Notes under the pieces: generated by a model
The model's input: only the letters and a program-made list of their open reading frames with translations
Told to the model about the DNA's origin: nothing
Database searches by the model: none
Translations under genes and position numbers: made by a program
Shown: one piece after another, positions 1-11,059 of the stretch
Layout of the letters: each line of letters opens with the position of its first letter
Numbering within the stretch: the first letter of the stretch is position 1
Assembly (NCBI GenBank): GCA_963978545.1
Contig: OZ021723.1
Coordinates: 3,968,001 to 4,032,000, forward strand
From: Linyphia triangularis
Lineage: Eukaryota; Arthropoda; Arachnida; Araneae; Linyphiidae
DNA length: 64,000 nt
Reading direction: 5' to 3'

Positions 1-465
1 GAATATTCGCAATTTTCGATACAACCAGAATTATTTTAGGATCTATTTTATGATATCTGAAGGGTTAACCTTTTATTCGTCTTTAAATAAATACACAGGT
101 TTTTAGAAATATTCCTTAAGGGGAATTGGTACCCCTTGTTTTCACAAAAAATTATTAAAAAAATCAATTTTCTATACTTTGCGTTTTTACAACCTTTGAA
201 ACCTTCTCCTTATTCTGGAATGTTTTTGAGCTGATCCGATAACTGCAATTGCAAAAAAAACTATATTTTTTATGAAGAATTTAGCTTTACCGCAACAACT
301 CCATCGATGTTTTGAACCCATTTTTCTCAGTTCGAAATTTTTTAAATTTCCACCTTACTCAAAATGCTAAAACTTCAGCAAATATGAATGAAATAACATG
401 AATTTTTTTGTATTATTCTAAATAGTTACTTGAAAAAACTAGACATGGATTTGTGAAGAAGATAC

Positions 466-498
<33 letters not shown>

Positions 499-1260
499 TT
501 AAGTGTTGAAAAATACCCTTTTTTTACGCTTTTCTTACAAATAGGTGCAGTAATTATAGTTTTTCTCGAAAACTATTTTACTTATTCTAAATTCGATGCC
601 TAAAAAGTTAGATTATATTACTAGGAACATTTAAAAAAAAACAGGAAAAATATTGAAAATTGAAAGAAGATAGAATTTAAAATTTGATTAATTATTTTAA
701 AATTTTGGAAATTGAAAGTGCTACGGAAATTTTTTTTAATAAAATTTAGTTTTTACTTAGCAATACTTCAAACAAGTAAAATTATAATTTTAAAGGCTTA
801 AATAATAATAAAAAAAAAGTTTGAATGGTTCCAAGTCCCCGTAAGTATTTGAACCGAATCATCCATTTCCATAGATTTTGATTTCCTGGTTCTAAAAAAA
901 TATATTCTAACTATATATAATATTTACTCGTTTAATATTTCCGAATACTATTATAAGATAATTTGTATGCAGCCATGCGTTAAATGCGATTTATTTTCAT
1001 TTACACACTTAAATGCAATGGCTTCCCCTTTTAACTGTTTTGTAATGAGGAAGCACTAGAATACAGAACTATAAATTTATACATTTCTAAAAAATTTCAG
1101 ACATTCCTTCATGCAGTTGTTTAGGTGTGCCAGAACTATTACTTTTCTTACAAATTTATAAGGAAAATGGTGCAACTATAAATGGATTGGCTTATCAAAT
1201 AAGGCCTCACTGTGACTCTGCTTTAGCAGATTGTCATTCTTTTATCATTTTCTGAGAATA
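1..1260. other. AT-rich non-coding flank
   Basis: No coding region can be supported. The stretch is AT-rich with homopolymer tracts, including a run of 27 T at 466-492. No repeat partner elsewhere in the window was noticed. Confidence 0.6.
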
Positions 1261-1917
1261 GTCCGAGAGGCGACTGCAATTTTTGGACCCCATCGAACAT
1301 CATTCTGATTTTTTTATAGAGATTGGAGAAAAGTGAGTAGATAACGAATCCACTGGTCTGCAGTGGCAAAAATGACCGAAACTGATCAAAAATTGACTTG
1401 GAATGAGTTGAACTAAAGTCTGATTGCCAAATATGTCATAACTTGCCGAAAATAGAACAAACTTATTCGTCTGGCAACCCACTTCCTTTTGATTTTCAAT
1501 GAGAAAAAGCGCAAACGATTTCTGAACTTTGACTCGGAAAACTTATATCTTTTAAAAGTAAGTCAAATTGGCGACATCAGTTACGTTATAAGTGACTTAA
1601 TATTTTTGTCAACTTGGCTCCCTTTTGATAGATGCCAGTAGATCGTCGCCAGATATCTGAATCGTCTGCAACCTTCTTAATTGAAAATTAAAGAGTGAGG
1701 GTTACCAAATAAAAAAAATGCTCATTATTTGGCAAGTTATGACATATTTGGCAATCGAATTTTAGTTCAACTCATTCCAAGTCGATTTTTGATCAGTTTC
1801 GGCCATTTTTGCCACTGCAGACCAGTGGATTCCTAATCTACTCACTTTTCTCCAATCTCTATAAAAAATTTAGAATGATGTTCGATGGGGTCCAAAAATT
1901 GCAGTCGCCTCTCAGTC
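1261..1917 (+). mobile_element. Fold-back MITE with about 220-bp inverted repeats, copy 1
   Basis: The first about 220 bp and the last about 200 bp are imperfect reverse complements. The outer ends read GTCCGAGAGGCGACTGC and, on the other strand, GACTGAGAGGCGACTGC. A TA dinucleotide lies on each side (1259-1260 and 1918-1919), as expected for a Tc1/mariner-type target duplication. A second copy at 33888-34541 has the same ends and the same inner segment in the opposite orientation. There is no transposase, so this is a non-autonomous element. The 60-codon minus-strand reading frame across 1300-1482 lies wholly inside the inverted repeat and is not treated as a gene. Confidence 0.8.
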
Positions 1918-2702
1918 TAGAAGCATAGCAAAGACAAAGCAACGTAAATGGTCAACCTTTAGATGTCAAATTCACTTAACAAATTTAAGCTTCTAAGCGA
2001 CATCGTTTCTTTTCTGTGGACTCCATTGCAGCCAATGAAGGGATTTACAATTATTAACAAAACATTATGGTACAATGGGTTATCTTTAAAATTAATATAC
2101 AATATTTTCGAATGTTTCATTACTGAGAGCTGCTGATAAATACATTACATTTATTGGTTTTGTATAAATTAAGTTACACTTAAAAATTGGGAAATTTAGA
2201 TAGTGGTTATCTTAATAAATTATGTTTCATTATATAAAGGAAACTACAAAAGGACTGAAAAAATGCTAGTGTCATTATCATTTGATTAAGGTAGAATTTA
2301 TTCGTAGTGCTTCTGCGAATTATCATTAAATAAGTCATTAAGTTTTTATATTTATCTGACTCTACATAAAACAATAATAAAATGTTCCAAACTGATATTA
2401 TCCTTGATAAATTTTTATTATTTATGTGACATGGACATTAAAACTTTCAATTAACGCCAGTGCAATCTACATACAAACGAAAATTAACGTATATTCTATA
2501 TACATTTATGATAATGCCGAAAAAGGGCTAAACCATAAACATTACGCTTGATAAAAGCTGGGAAAGAACACTGTAAAATAATACAAATAATATAATGGCA
2601 TTCTCACACGTTAACCTAATTTATTTTGCTGAATAGAGAAGAACAAAGGGAGAGAAAAATATACTCGGAGGAAAATCGAAATAAAAATATTTTTTTTTAG
2701 GT
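1918..2702. other. AT-rich non-coding
   Basis: No gene, RNA or mobile-element end could be supported here. Confidence 0.5.
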
Positions 2703-3066
2703 TCGTTTACTTAGGGTTTGCCTTCATGTTTTTCTCTTTGCTGGAAAAAGGAAATATGATAAAGACCGAACATATAGAATAAATATTTAATATTTATTTT
2801 TGAGCTAGCTGGTAAAAGCTGACGCTTCTAGATTCTCGATAGTGTATAATGCACCGCTTTTAAAATATTTATTGAAAATAAAAATTGTGTTTTAAATTTG
2901 TGTACCATACAAAATATTTCTCCCTTTTAAAACTCGATATGTTTACAACATAAACACATTAACCACCATTTCTCTTTCATTTCTCCTTCCATAGCCGACT
3001 GTAATCGCCTTCTTCCACCACTTGCATCTTCTTTCAAACTTCATCCACAAGTTCTCCCAATTACCT
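2703..3066 (+). repeat. Dispersed direct repeat, copy A
   Basis: About 360 bp closely matches 27850-28207 in the same orientation. Shared blocks include CTAGCTGGTAAAAGCTG, AAAATATTTATTGAAAATAA and CTTCCATAGCCGACTGT. Neither copy has an open reading frame or clear terminal repeats. It may be part of a larger element whose ends I cannot define. Confidence 0.75.
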
Positions 3067-3599
3067 ACCTACCATTAAGATTTTCGTCAAAATTGCGCAT
3101 GCGCATGAGGTAGCTGTCATTTAAAAAATATGGTTTTCAAAATTTGCTATAAAACGGCTCAAACGATTTTGGTCCAAACTACTGAGGTAATGCCTCTTTA
3201 GTTACTCTAAACTTCCTTACCTCCCAAATTCCGGTAAAAATGCTACAAAAGTTTTAAAAGTTAAAAAACGAGTACCTTTCACTCAGAGCTCTCTGCCCAT
3301 GAGCATCGTCCATAAATGATTGATTTTTTTTTTCTATCCACTGAATAAAATCCCCAACCTTGCTATGTTGTCTCTTTTTTTTAAGGTCATGTAAAAATTA
3401 TTGCGAAAAAATATAGCCAAACTGGTCATTTTTATTTAATTTTGTGAAACAATGAATATGATAACGCCATGTCAAATTGCGATGCTCCATACCCCTACTT
3501 ACCTTCAATGGACAATTCCCGCATTTTTTTTAATTACTTTTTTTATTCAATTCTAAATGTTTCGAAAAGGCCATAAACACAAAAATTTCTGCTCAATGC

Positions 3600-3634
<35 letters not shown>

Positions 3635-4221
3635 GCGATCAAAGTTACCTTGTTACACGTTGGCTAGAAAACGATTCATTTCCCTGGCATTGAATGTGAT
3701 GTCACGGCTTCCCAAACATCTAGGCTTGAAATGAGGCAGCGGAATCAAGACTTCCGAGTTTATCGCAAATCACGCCAACCTGTACGGAATATGGCAATGG
3801 TCTACCTTCGCCAATTATCTCAACGACAACTATTTGGCAGAAACCTCACGATAACCATAGAAACTGTAGGAACCCTTGGCGTCAAGGATATTGCTGAGTG
3901 TTTTGATCGGACTGGTTTTGAAGCATTTTCTTTTCTTAATATTTAAAAAACTAATTTAAAAAAAAAAAAAAAAAACTTTTGTTTAAATATTTGGAATCAG
4001 ACAGAAATTCTAACTAATGAAACTGAAATATAAACTAATTTCACTCGTTTTTAAAAAAATGCAAGAAATGTCCATTACAAATATGTTAACGTAGGGTAAT
4101 GAAAGTATAGCATTAGGTAAAAAAAAAAAAATCGATATTTTTTTCTACATTTCTCCATATTTTGGAATATTCTGATTAAAAAAAAGTGGTCTAGAATTAA
4201 TGTATGTATGTGTGTCTGTAT
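3067..4221. other. AT-rich non-coding with short repeat
   Basis: Contains a T tract at about 3601-3629. A segment near 3180-3330 shares patchy similarity with 14720-14880 (both have TAATGCCTCTT and a CCxAAATTCC block). A 71-codon reading frame at 3731-3946 matches nothing I recognise and is not called as a gene. Confidence 0.45.
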
Positions 4222-4681
4222 TGTTACGAATTTTTTCACTGAAGCAATGATGGCACAGTTTTTAAGATAAAACTACTATTTATTCACTTCAAAATATCAC
4301 AAAAGTTATTTCAAGAACAGTACAATTACTATCAGACTTCAACACAAGTTCCAATAAAAGCAATTTCGAATTCAGCGATTATACAAACTCACTCCAATAG
4401 GTAAACAAAGCGATCAGCTTTCAACGAAGTCCGAAGTCAATCTGAAAACTTTCCCGATCTCCGGGCTTTAAATACCAGGCGCGTGAGAACAATCCCGAAA
4501 TTTCCAGCCAATTCATCGAAAAAGAAACATCTCGAAATTTCTCAACTGCTTTAGGTGTTGCCACCTTTTTCTAACCTGTATAATTGCTGTTAATAAAATA
4601 AAATAAGATAAAAATAAATTACAATAGAATTTTAAAATAATACGTCACTATTTACACTATATACAGACAATTTGTGCAACA
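4222..4681 (-). repeat. 3' LTR of Gypsy remnant 1
   Basis: On the plus strand the 460-bp segment begins TGTTACGAATTTTTT and ends TTTGTGCAACA, with TG...CA termini. Next to its right edge, on the minus strand, is a purine tract (AAGAAGTGGGAAA) directly before the LTR, in the position of a polypurine tract. With the integrase remnant just upstream on the minus strand, this identifies it as the 3' LTR. Related LTRs lie at 15555-15952 and 46439-47642. Confidence 0.8.
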
Positions 4682-4741
4682 TTTCCCACTTCTTAAAGAC
4701 TGCACGTCCTGGGCAGTGAAGTCCTTAAGAGGAAAGGCCAT

Positions 4742-5545
4742 TTAATCACTTCTACTATAATATGGGGCTAGCCTATTGTTATGTACAACTCTAGGTTTAC
4801 ATGAGGGTGTCCGTTGAATCCTTACCACGACGTCGTTGATCTTCTTAAGGACCACATACGGCCCTTCCCAGTTCGTCTGGAGCTTAGGGGAGAGTTCTTT
4901 CCGACGTTTAGGATTCCATAACCACACCTTGTCACCTTCCTGGAATGAACGTTCCGTGGCCTTGGCATCGTAGCGGACCTTCATGCGCTCCGTCATGATG
5001 TTGATTCTTTCTATGGCGAACCGATGTACGCCTTCCAAACTTGCCTGGAGATCATATAGATACTGGACAGGCGAGGAAGGAGTGTCCGGTGGTCGTCCAA
5101 AGAGGAGGTCGCATGGTAGTCTAAAGTCTCTTCCAAAAATCATTTGAGATGGTGTATATCCGGTGGTTTCGTGAGTAGCACTTCTGTAGGCCAAAAGGAA
5201 CAGTGGAAGTTTCTGATCCCAATCTTGCTGGTTCTTGGAAACAAACAAGGAGAGATGATTCAGAATTGTTCTATTAAAGCTTTCGACCATTCCATCGGAT
5301 TGTGGGTGCAGGGGAGTTGTACGAGTCTTTTCCATGTCGAGCAAGTCACACAGCCCAGTGAAGACGGCAGAGTTGAAGTTCGTCCCCTGGTCAGAATGTA
5401 TCAGCAGGGGTACGCCAAATCAGGAGATCCAATTCTGCACGAGGATTTCTGCTACTGTTGTGGCTTCCTGGTCCGGAATCGCGTATGCTTCTGGCCACTT
5501 GCTAAAGTAGTCCATGGCAACTAGGATGTATTTGTTCCGAGGTCC
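4742..5545 (-). pseudogene. Gypsy pol remnant: integrase core and C-terminus
   Basis: This is the 3' end of a Gypsy (Ty3-type) polyprotein. Reading on the minus strand, it runs from the integrase catalytic core (YILVAMDYFSKWPEAY, then HSDQGTNFNSAV with the second catalytic Asp, then HPQSDGMVESFNRTI with the catalytic Glu) to the C-terminal domain (KVWLWNPKRRKELSPKL) and a stop at 4742. An in-frame TGA at 5420-5422 cuts the core between the first and second catalytic Asp. Everything upstream (gag, protease, RT, RNase H) is missing, and the sequence is fused at about 5545 to a Tc3-like transposase fragment. It is therefore dead. The 3' LTR follows after about 60 bp. Confidence 0.9.
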
Positions 5546-6356
5546 GAGCTTTTAGCAGGCCATGGCAAAACCCGAACATTATTTGGTGCAAACCAATTTT
5601 TAACCCCATTAGCTGTGTGAATTGATGCTCCATCCTGTTGAAAAATCCAGTCATTTCCTCCTAGCTCAACGCCGTAGGGAAGGAGATCTGAATTCAAGAC
5701 TTGGATGTAATCTGTGTGTTTCTGCCTGCCACTCAGGAACACTAGGCTTGTTCTTCCTCTGTACCCGACTGCCAACCAAATCATTAAACTCCCTCCTCCC
5801 ATCTGTCGGGTAGAATAAGTCTTTTCTTCAGTACAGAGACAGTGCCATACTATTTGTAGCCATCTCGACCATCTAAATTAAATCTTTTCTCATCAGAAAA
5901 TATAACGGAGGTCCATTCTGACTTCCAGGACATGTGGTTTTTAACCCAGTGCAGTCGGTGTTCAATGTGCCTTTCATTCCATTTGGGATGCCTTTTTCGG
6001 AATACGAAATGTTTGGATCTTTTTATGTAGTTGTAGACAGTTCTTCTTGAAACGTGTGTGATGCCTGCATTATTTTGAGCTTTGGCAATATTTCCATCTG
6101 TTTTTTTTAGTTCCTGAATGATTTTTCTTTGATCGCGTTGCGTCAGTTTTTTAGGTCTGCCAGTCTTCTTTTTGGTTCCCTGACTACTAGGATTTCTTAT
6201 ATAGTTTGAAACAGTATTTGGACAAATATGTAGCGGGCGTGCAATCTCTCTCATACCTTTCCCATCGTTTTTGTAGGCATAAATTTGGCCTTTTTCAAAT
6301 TCCCTTAAAGGTTTTCCTCTAGGCATTCTAAAAAGATGAAAACGACGGATTTTCAA
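5546..6356 (-). pseudogene. Tc3-like transposase, frameshifted and C-terminally truncated
   Basis: DNA transposase that would bind the terminal repeats and cut and rejoin DNA in the nucleus. The N-terminal part (minus strand from 6356) has two helix-turn-helix regions: MREIARPLHICPNTVSNYIR, then a GRPKKL linker, then a second unit ending SRRTVYNYIKR. The DDE core starts with VIFSDEKRFNLDG, which holds the first catalytic Asp. A frameshift near 5840-5850 moves the rest to another frame, which reads GGGSLMIWLAV and IFQQDGASIHTA, the latter holding the second Asp. The third acidic residue is absent because the fragment ends at WPAKSSDL and runs into Gypsy integrase. Full-length members have about 340 residues, so roughly a quarter is missing. 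Confidence 0.85.
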
Positions 6357-6651
6357 TAAAATAGTATGTTTTTCTTAACAAAAACAGTTAAAAAGAGTGA
6401 AACACCTACCTTTGAGGTTTACAATATTCCAAAACAAATTATTTTAGCACGTGTCCTTCTACTTTTTTCACACACCAAAAATCGTTAAGTACTGTTTTCC
6501 TTAATTTTTACTTGTGGTAGATAAAATTTACTCATTTATAAAAAAGAAAAAAATAGCCAAACTACATAAAAAAAGAAATTTAGATCAGGAGGATCGAAAT
6601 ACAAAGCATAAATTACAAAATATGACTGTCCTTCTACTTTTTTCTGTAGTG
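5546..6651 (-). mobile_element. Truncated Tc3-like Tc1/mariner transposon
   Basis: The 5' end survives at the right. The terminal repeat, read on the minus strand, begins CACTACAG at 6651 and is preceded by TA (6652-6653). A 17-bp motif, plus-strand TGTCCTTCTACTTTTTT, occurs at the terminus (6627-6643) and again about 175 bp inside (6452-6468). Paired transposase-binding repeats of this kind are known from the Tc3 group. The 3' third of the transposase and the other terminal repeat are lost at the junction with the Gypsy remnant. Confidence 0.8.
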
Positions 6652-6668
6652 TAGTATACATATGCATA

Positions 6669-7851
6669 TCTAAAGTAATAAAACTAACTGTGTGTCTGTC
6701 TGTGGATCGATAGAATTCTACTTAAAATTAGAGTAAAGCTCTGAAATTTTCAGCATAAATAGTTTTGACCTTTTAATTGTATACATCACAAACAGAATGT
6801 TAAAATTTAGATATTTTTTAATTAATTGTTTTAATTAATTAATAAATATTTTACAAAACGACTACTAATAGGACTACAGCTCTGAAATTTTCAATATAAG
6901 TAGTTTTGGCCTTCTAATTGGACTTTTGAAAAACTAAATTTTAAATTTTCATTTAATTAATTAATATTTTACAAAAGGATTTCTAATAGGGCTACAGCTC
7001 TAAAATTTTCAACGTAAGTAGTTTTGACCTTCTAAGTGGACTTTAGAAAGACATAATTTAAATTTTTGTTTAGTTGGTTATTAATTAATATTTTTAATTA
7101 CAAAGCGATTTCAAATAGGGCTAGAGCTTTGAAATTTTCAACATAAATAGTTGTGGCCTTCTAATTGGATTTTTGAAAAACAAAATTTTAAAGTTTTATT
7201 TTTTAAAAAAACTTTTTAACCAACAAATATTTTATGAAACTATTTGTAATAAGGCTACATTTCTGAAATTTTCAACACAAGTAGTTTTGACCTTATAATT
7301 GGACTGACAAAAAGAATGCTAAAATTTTAATTTGTGTTTTAATCAATTTTTTCACAAAAAGCTACTTTGAATAGATCTAGAGCTCTGAAAGTTTCAACAT
7401 AAGTAGTTTTGGCCTCTAATTTTGCTTTCCACAAACACGTGTTAAAATAATCTTTAAGGGGTCAACATCCCTTACAGAATTGAAGAGGAGAATTTTTTCT
7501 TCTTGACAAGGGAGATGCTTCCAATACTAAGTCCTTACGTAGTAATTAGATTTTAGTGAGTGAAGCGATGTTATGCTTACTCAGCAATTAACCTTTCAGC
7601 GAGCGAAGCAAGCCTATGCTTACATAGCAATGAACCTTTCAATGAGTGAAGTAAGCCTGTATTATTTGTTCATGTACTTCTCAGCGAACGAAGCGAACTG
7701 GATTTTTCTTTGCGATGAACCTTCTTGAGAGCAAAGCGCCAAAAACTGGGTCATGTACGCGAATGACAGATTTTCGCAACGCGAGGCCTCACAGCTAGCT
7801 TAAATATTGCACATGTTAAAATTTCGTAGAAAAGCACGGATATTCAGCTAG
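6669..7851 (+). mobile_element. Candidate non-autonomous Helitron-like element
   Basis: The segment starts TCTAAAG after an A and ends GCTAG before a T, the A|TC...CTAG|T pattern of Helitrons. It begins with a CTGTGTGTCTGTCTGT stretch and carries a tandem array inside (6723-7445). A second set of degenerate repeats with AGCGA(A/G)CGAAGC cores lies near 7555-7720. I found no strong GC-rich hairpin just before the CTAG end and no Rep/helicase gene, so the call is tentative. Confidence 0.35.
6723..7445 (+). repeat. Satellite-like tandem array, about six units of 115-147 bp
   Basis: Units share a core CTCTGAAATTTTCAACATAA followed by GTAGTTTTGGCCTTCTAATTGGACTTTTGA. Unit starts are near 6735, 6877, 6997, 7123, 7259 and 7381. 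Spacing varies because of AT-rich linkers. Related units occur again at 14277-14740. Confidence 0.8.
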
Positions 7852-9670
7852 TAGTATATGTAATGAATTGAATATCACAAGAATCTAATTCAAACATTAT
7901 TAGTCCTTTATTTTCTAGACCTGTTCTAAGCTGAGTGAGGTAGATGATTTCAAAGAAATCATAAAGTGGCTCGTGGTCCCTACGTGGTTAGTGTCTCTCT
8001 CGCTTAGAGGTTCGGTACATGAAAAAAAACACTAGAATTCCAAAGAAATAGAACAAAGGACATGTATATTTAACTAAATACATTTATTTCAGAACACATT
8101 TACAATTAAGTATGTTTAAATTTTTAGTTATAAATAGCCTGGCGGAGAGATGAGTATATCGCAGGAATATCAAAAAGGGACTTACCCAACATCTTTATGT
8201 ATCTGGCTAGCTGTGCTCGATTCACCTTCTATCTAGGTGGGTGTCAGGGAAGAAAAGTGGCAGATTTTAGTACAAGCTTTACTCGACAAAAACCCGCCAA
8301 CAAGGGGGATTGGCTAAGCCCCTAAAACTTTCTTTCTCTAATCCAATCAATTTAAATAAAAAACCCTTTTTCAGTTGCTAAGCGTGGGAGGAGAGCGACG
8401 AAGGTCAAGGGAATGACTCATTTCCGCCACTTGGTGGGAGGAAATCCATATTATAAAAATTACTATCTCTGAACCCCCTAAGGGTTTCTTGCCCGATAAA
8501 AGGGTGTTGTAATATCTTACAACAAGACCCTAGGCTGCAGAAGTCTAGTGGGAATAATAAAGTCATAGAACATTTGAGCAATCAACATTTTTGGAATCCA
8601 CCTACACTGTTAAAAACGTTGAGCCAGGTTTTACCAGAAATCTGACACTTTAGTAGCTGCAATCATTATGAGGAGGAAAGTTTCAAAACTTTTGTGGTTC
8701 TACTTTAAACACAAAATTCATTGTGAATGGTTGAACCAGATTTCACATATCTCTCTGCGCTAATTTCTAGATTTAGTTTTCGCCTCTTTTTATAAAGCTT
8801 GAACCTCTTTTCATTTAGCTTTCCACATGTTTTATATTTAGCATACAGAATAGAGTACATTACAGCAGACAATATTTTAAGTTTTTATTACTAGCACAAT
8901 TAAACACACAATTTTCCTAAACAAATATTTTTATTTGCAAAATATTTTCTTTATATAATACAGAAAGTCACTCTAAATAAAAACATTGTTACTGAATGAC
9001 TTATTATTGAGTTTTGTAAAATATTGAAAAGTTCTATAAAAATCGCATATATCCAATTTATAAATTCCCTATTAATTAGCAAATTGTACCAATTTGTATT
9101 AGTAAAACCACCAATTTACCAAAAAATATGCCATTGATACAAATATATTGCCATCGCTGCCAAAAGATAACAGACACAAACATTTCATTCAATTAAATTA
9201 AAAATTAAATGCTTTGGAATTACGATACTTTTTTTGTATCAATAAACAGACAGTGGATATTTATCTGCAAACTGTTTACTTTCAAACCAATACTTTCAGT
9301 CGAAATTTCCCAATGTGTAAAATGGTATCGAACATAAAAATACGATAGAAAAAAAATCATCATTCGTACTGATAATTGGCACACTTTTTGAAAATACCGG
9401 TTAATCAGTTAAATACCTGTTGCCATGTTTATAATTAAACCCATTAGTTGGTGCTTTCGAAAGAACGTAGAAATGGTAGTAATCTTCAACACCTTTATAA
9501 TATCTTCACCATGAATATTCATACTTGATTTTTTGTCATTATTAATAGTATACCGCTGTTCTACATGTTTAAACGAATAATTATAGCAGTACAACAATTG
9601 CCAGTGCTTTTTAGCCAAAGACAATATAATGAAGTATTTAGCAACTTTTATAATGAGGTATTTGCAACTT
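7852..9670. other. Non-coding, unclassified
   Basis: No gene supported. The stretch at about 8130-8640 is richer in GC than its surroundings and might be part of an unidentified repeat. It includes GTTGTAATATCTTACAAC, a perfect 7-bp inverted repeat around TATC at about 8506-8523. No partner copy was found in this window. Confidence 0.4.
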
Positions 9671-9685
9671 GTTTAAAATATAAAT

Positions 9686-9743
9686 TGGTTGGTTGTATTC
9701 AGATTATCTGGCGCCGTCAGCAACACGAGGGCTATAATGCGCC
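9686..9743 (-). mobile_element. 5'-truncated tRNA-derived SINE (58 bp)
   Basis: Only the 3' body and tail of the SINE family are present (minus strand: the CGGCGCATTATAGCCCTCG end of the body through the AACCAACC tail). A perfect 15-bp direct repeat, GTTTAAAATATAAAT, flanks it at 9671-9685 and 9744-9758. The target duplication proves that it inserted in this truncated form and was not deleted later. Confidence 0.9.
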
Positions 9744-9758
9744 GTTTAAAATATAAAT

Positions 9759-11059
9759 GTTTAACTTCATAACACTGGCATTAAGAAGTTATCAAAGGAC
9801 CAAATTTAATAATTAGTATCAGGTTGTGGGTGGGAAAATTATACTTCAAACTTTATACAAAATTAGGTAAAAACTTTGCAAGAAGCAAAGAAGGAGCGTC
9901 AATTAAATCTGAAGAATGTAGAATATGAAATGTGTTGTATTTAATATTACTAGTAAGGAAAGAACTATACCTAATATTTCCTTTACCAATGTTAAGTAAG
10001 TTCCTCTTCTGTTTATTGAGTTTACTTTGGTTTTCAAAGTTCTATACTTGTACAAGTTTGCGTTTGAGTATTTGTCTCAAAATCTGTAGCTTTATAAATT
10101 TGTTTTATCAGAATCATACCAGTTGGTAAAATATATAGGTTTGTAATGATTTTTTCCTGCAAGCAAAATAAACAATTTTATCAACAAAACAGTTTTCATT
10201 GGTAATTTTACTGGAATTCAATTTATTTTAGGAGTAATTCAGTGTGAAATTTTGGAAGTATAATTTACGAATGTAAACAATAAATCATTAATGTCTGTCA
10301 ATAAATCATGAATGTTCAGGTATTTGACAGTTTATTTTTATTGATTTAAAATTAGTTTTTAAAGGTATGTAGTAGTTTGTTGGTACGCTCAATGACCTAT
10401 TTTTATGCACACATCCGAACGCGCTACCTTTGACATGCGAGGCCAGAACACAAACCCCACAGCCATCAGGTGGCATGTGGGCTGATTATGAAGTAATACA
10501 AGTTAATTTACTTCTACTCTGTATATCACTTGCACAATAGAATACAAGCTTTTAAAATAAAATTACTCTTTCACTAAAATTCATACATGCATGTCCATTA
10601 GATCATTACGAAAATTTTTTTTTTTTTTCGAATTTTCCGCTCTAAGCAAATTTTGACTACAGTATAACTAGTAGCGAATTTTTACTTTGAAGTTTTTCCA
10701 TGCAGTGTAGTGTCTGATAGCTTAATTCTTCAAAGGTAATTATAAAAATAGCTATAAACACAAAAACATAAAAATACGATGTCATTTAACACCCCCACCA
10801 AAGGGCGAAATACGAAAGAAACCTAATTGGACGGTTCCTTACACCCGTCTTCTCTCACAGGGTGCTGCCTTTGTTTAGGAAAATTTTCAAATGATCAAGA
10901 TTATTCACAATAAACGCTGCTTTCTCGTTATTTCATTACAATAATGAGCTCCACAACTACAAACCGACCTGTACTCAGAAAGGATGATTAGAAAGTATGT
11001 ATTGTTAGCACTGGATTATTACTAGAAAATTTGGAACCGAAAAAAAGATATCGATTGCC
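9759..11059. other. AT-rich non-coding
   Basis: No coding region or repeat could be supported. Short reading frames here (for example 9932-10129) are low-complexity and hydrophobic by chance. Confidence 0.45.

Noticed and set aside
1300..1482. 60-codon minus-strand frame as a small gene
   Set aside because: It lies inside the inverted arm of the fold-back MITE, and the second copy does not conserve it.
3731..3946. 71-codon plus-strand frame as a host gene
   Set aside because: No recognisable motif, no splice or promoter context, and it ends in AT-rich low-complexity DNA.
5144..5524. 126-codon plus-strand frame
   Set aside because: It is the antisense shadow of the Gypsy integrase remnant on the minus strand.
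6723..7445. CRISPR-like spaced repeats
   Set aside because: Units are long, degenerate and AT-rich with variable linkers, and the genome is clearly eukaryotic. It is a satellite-type array.
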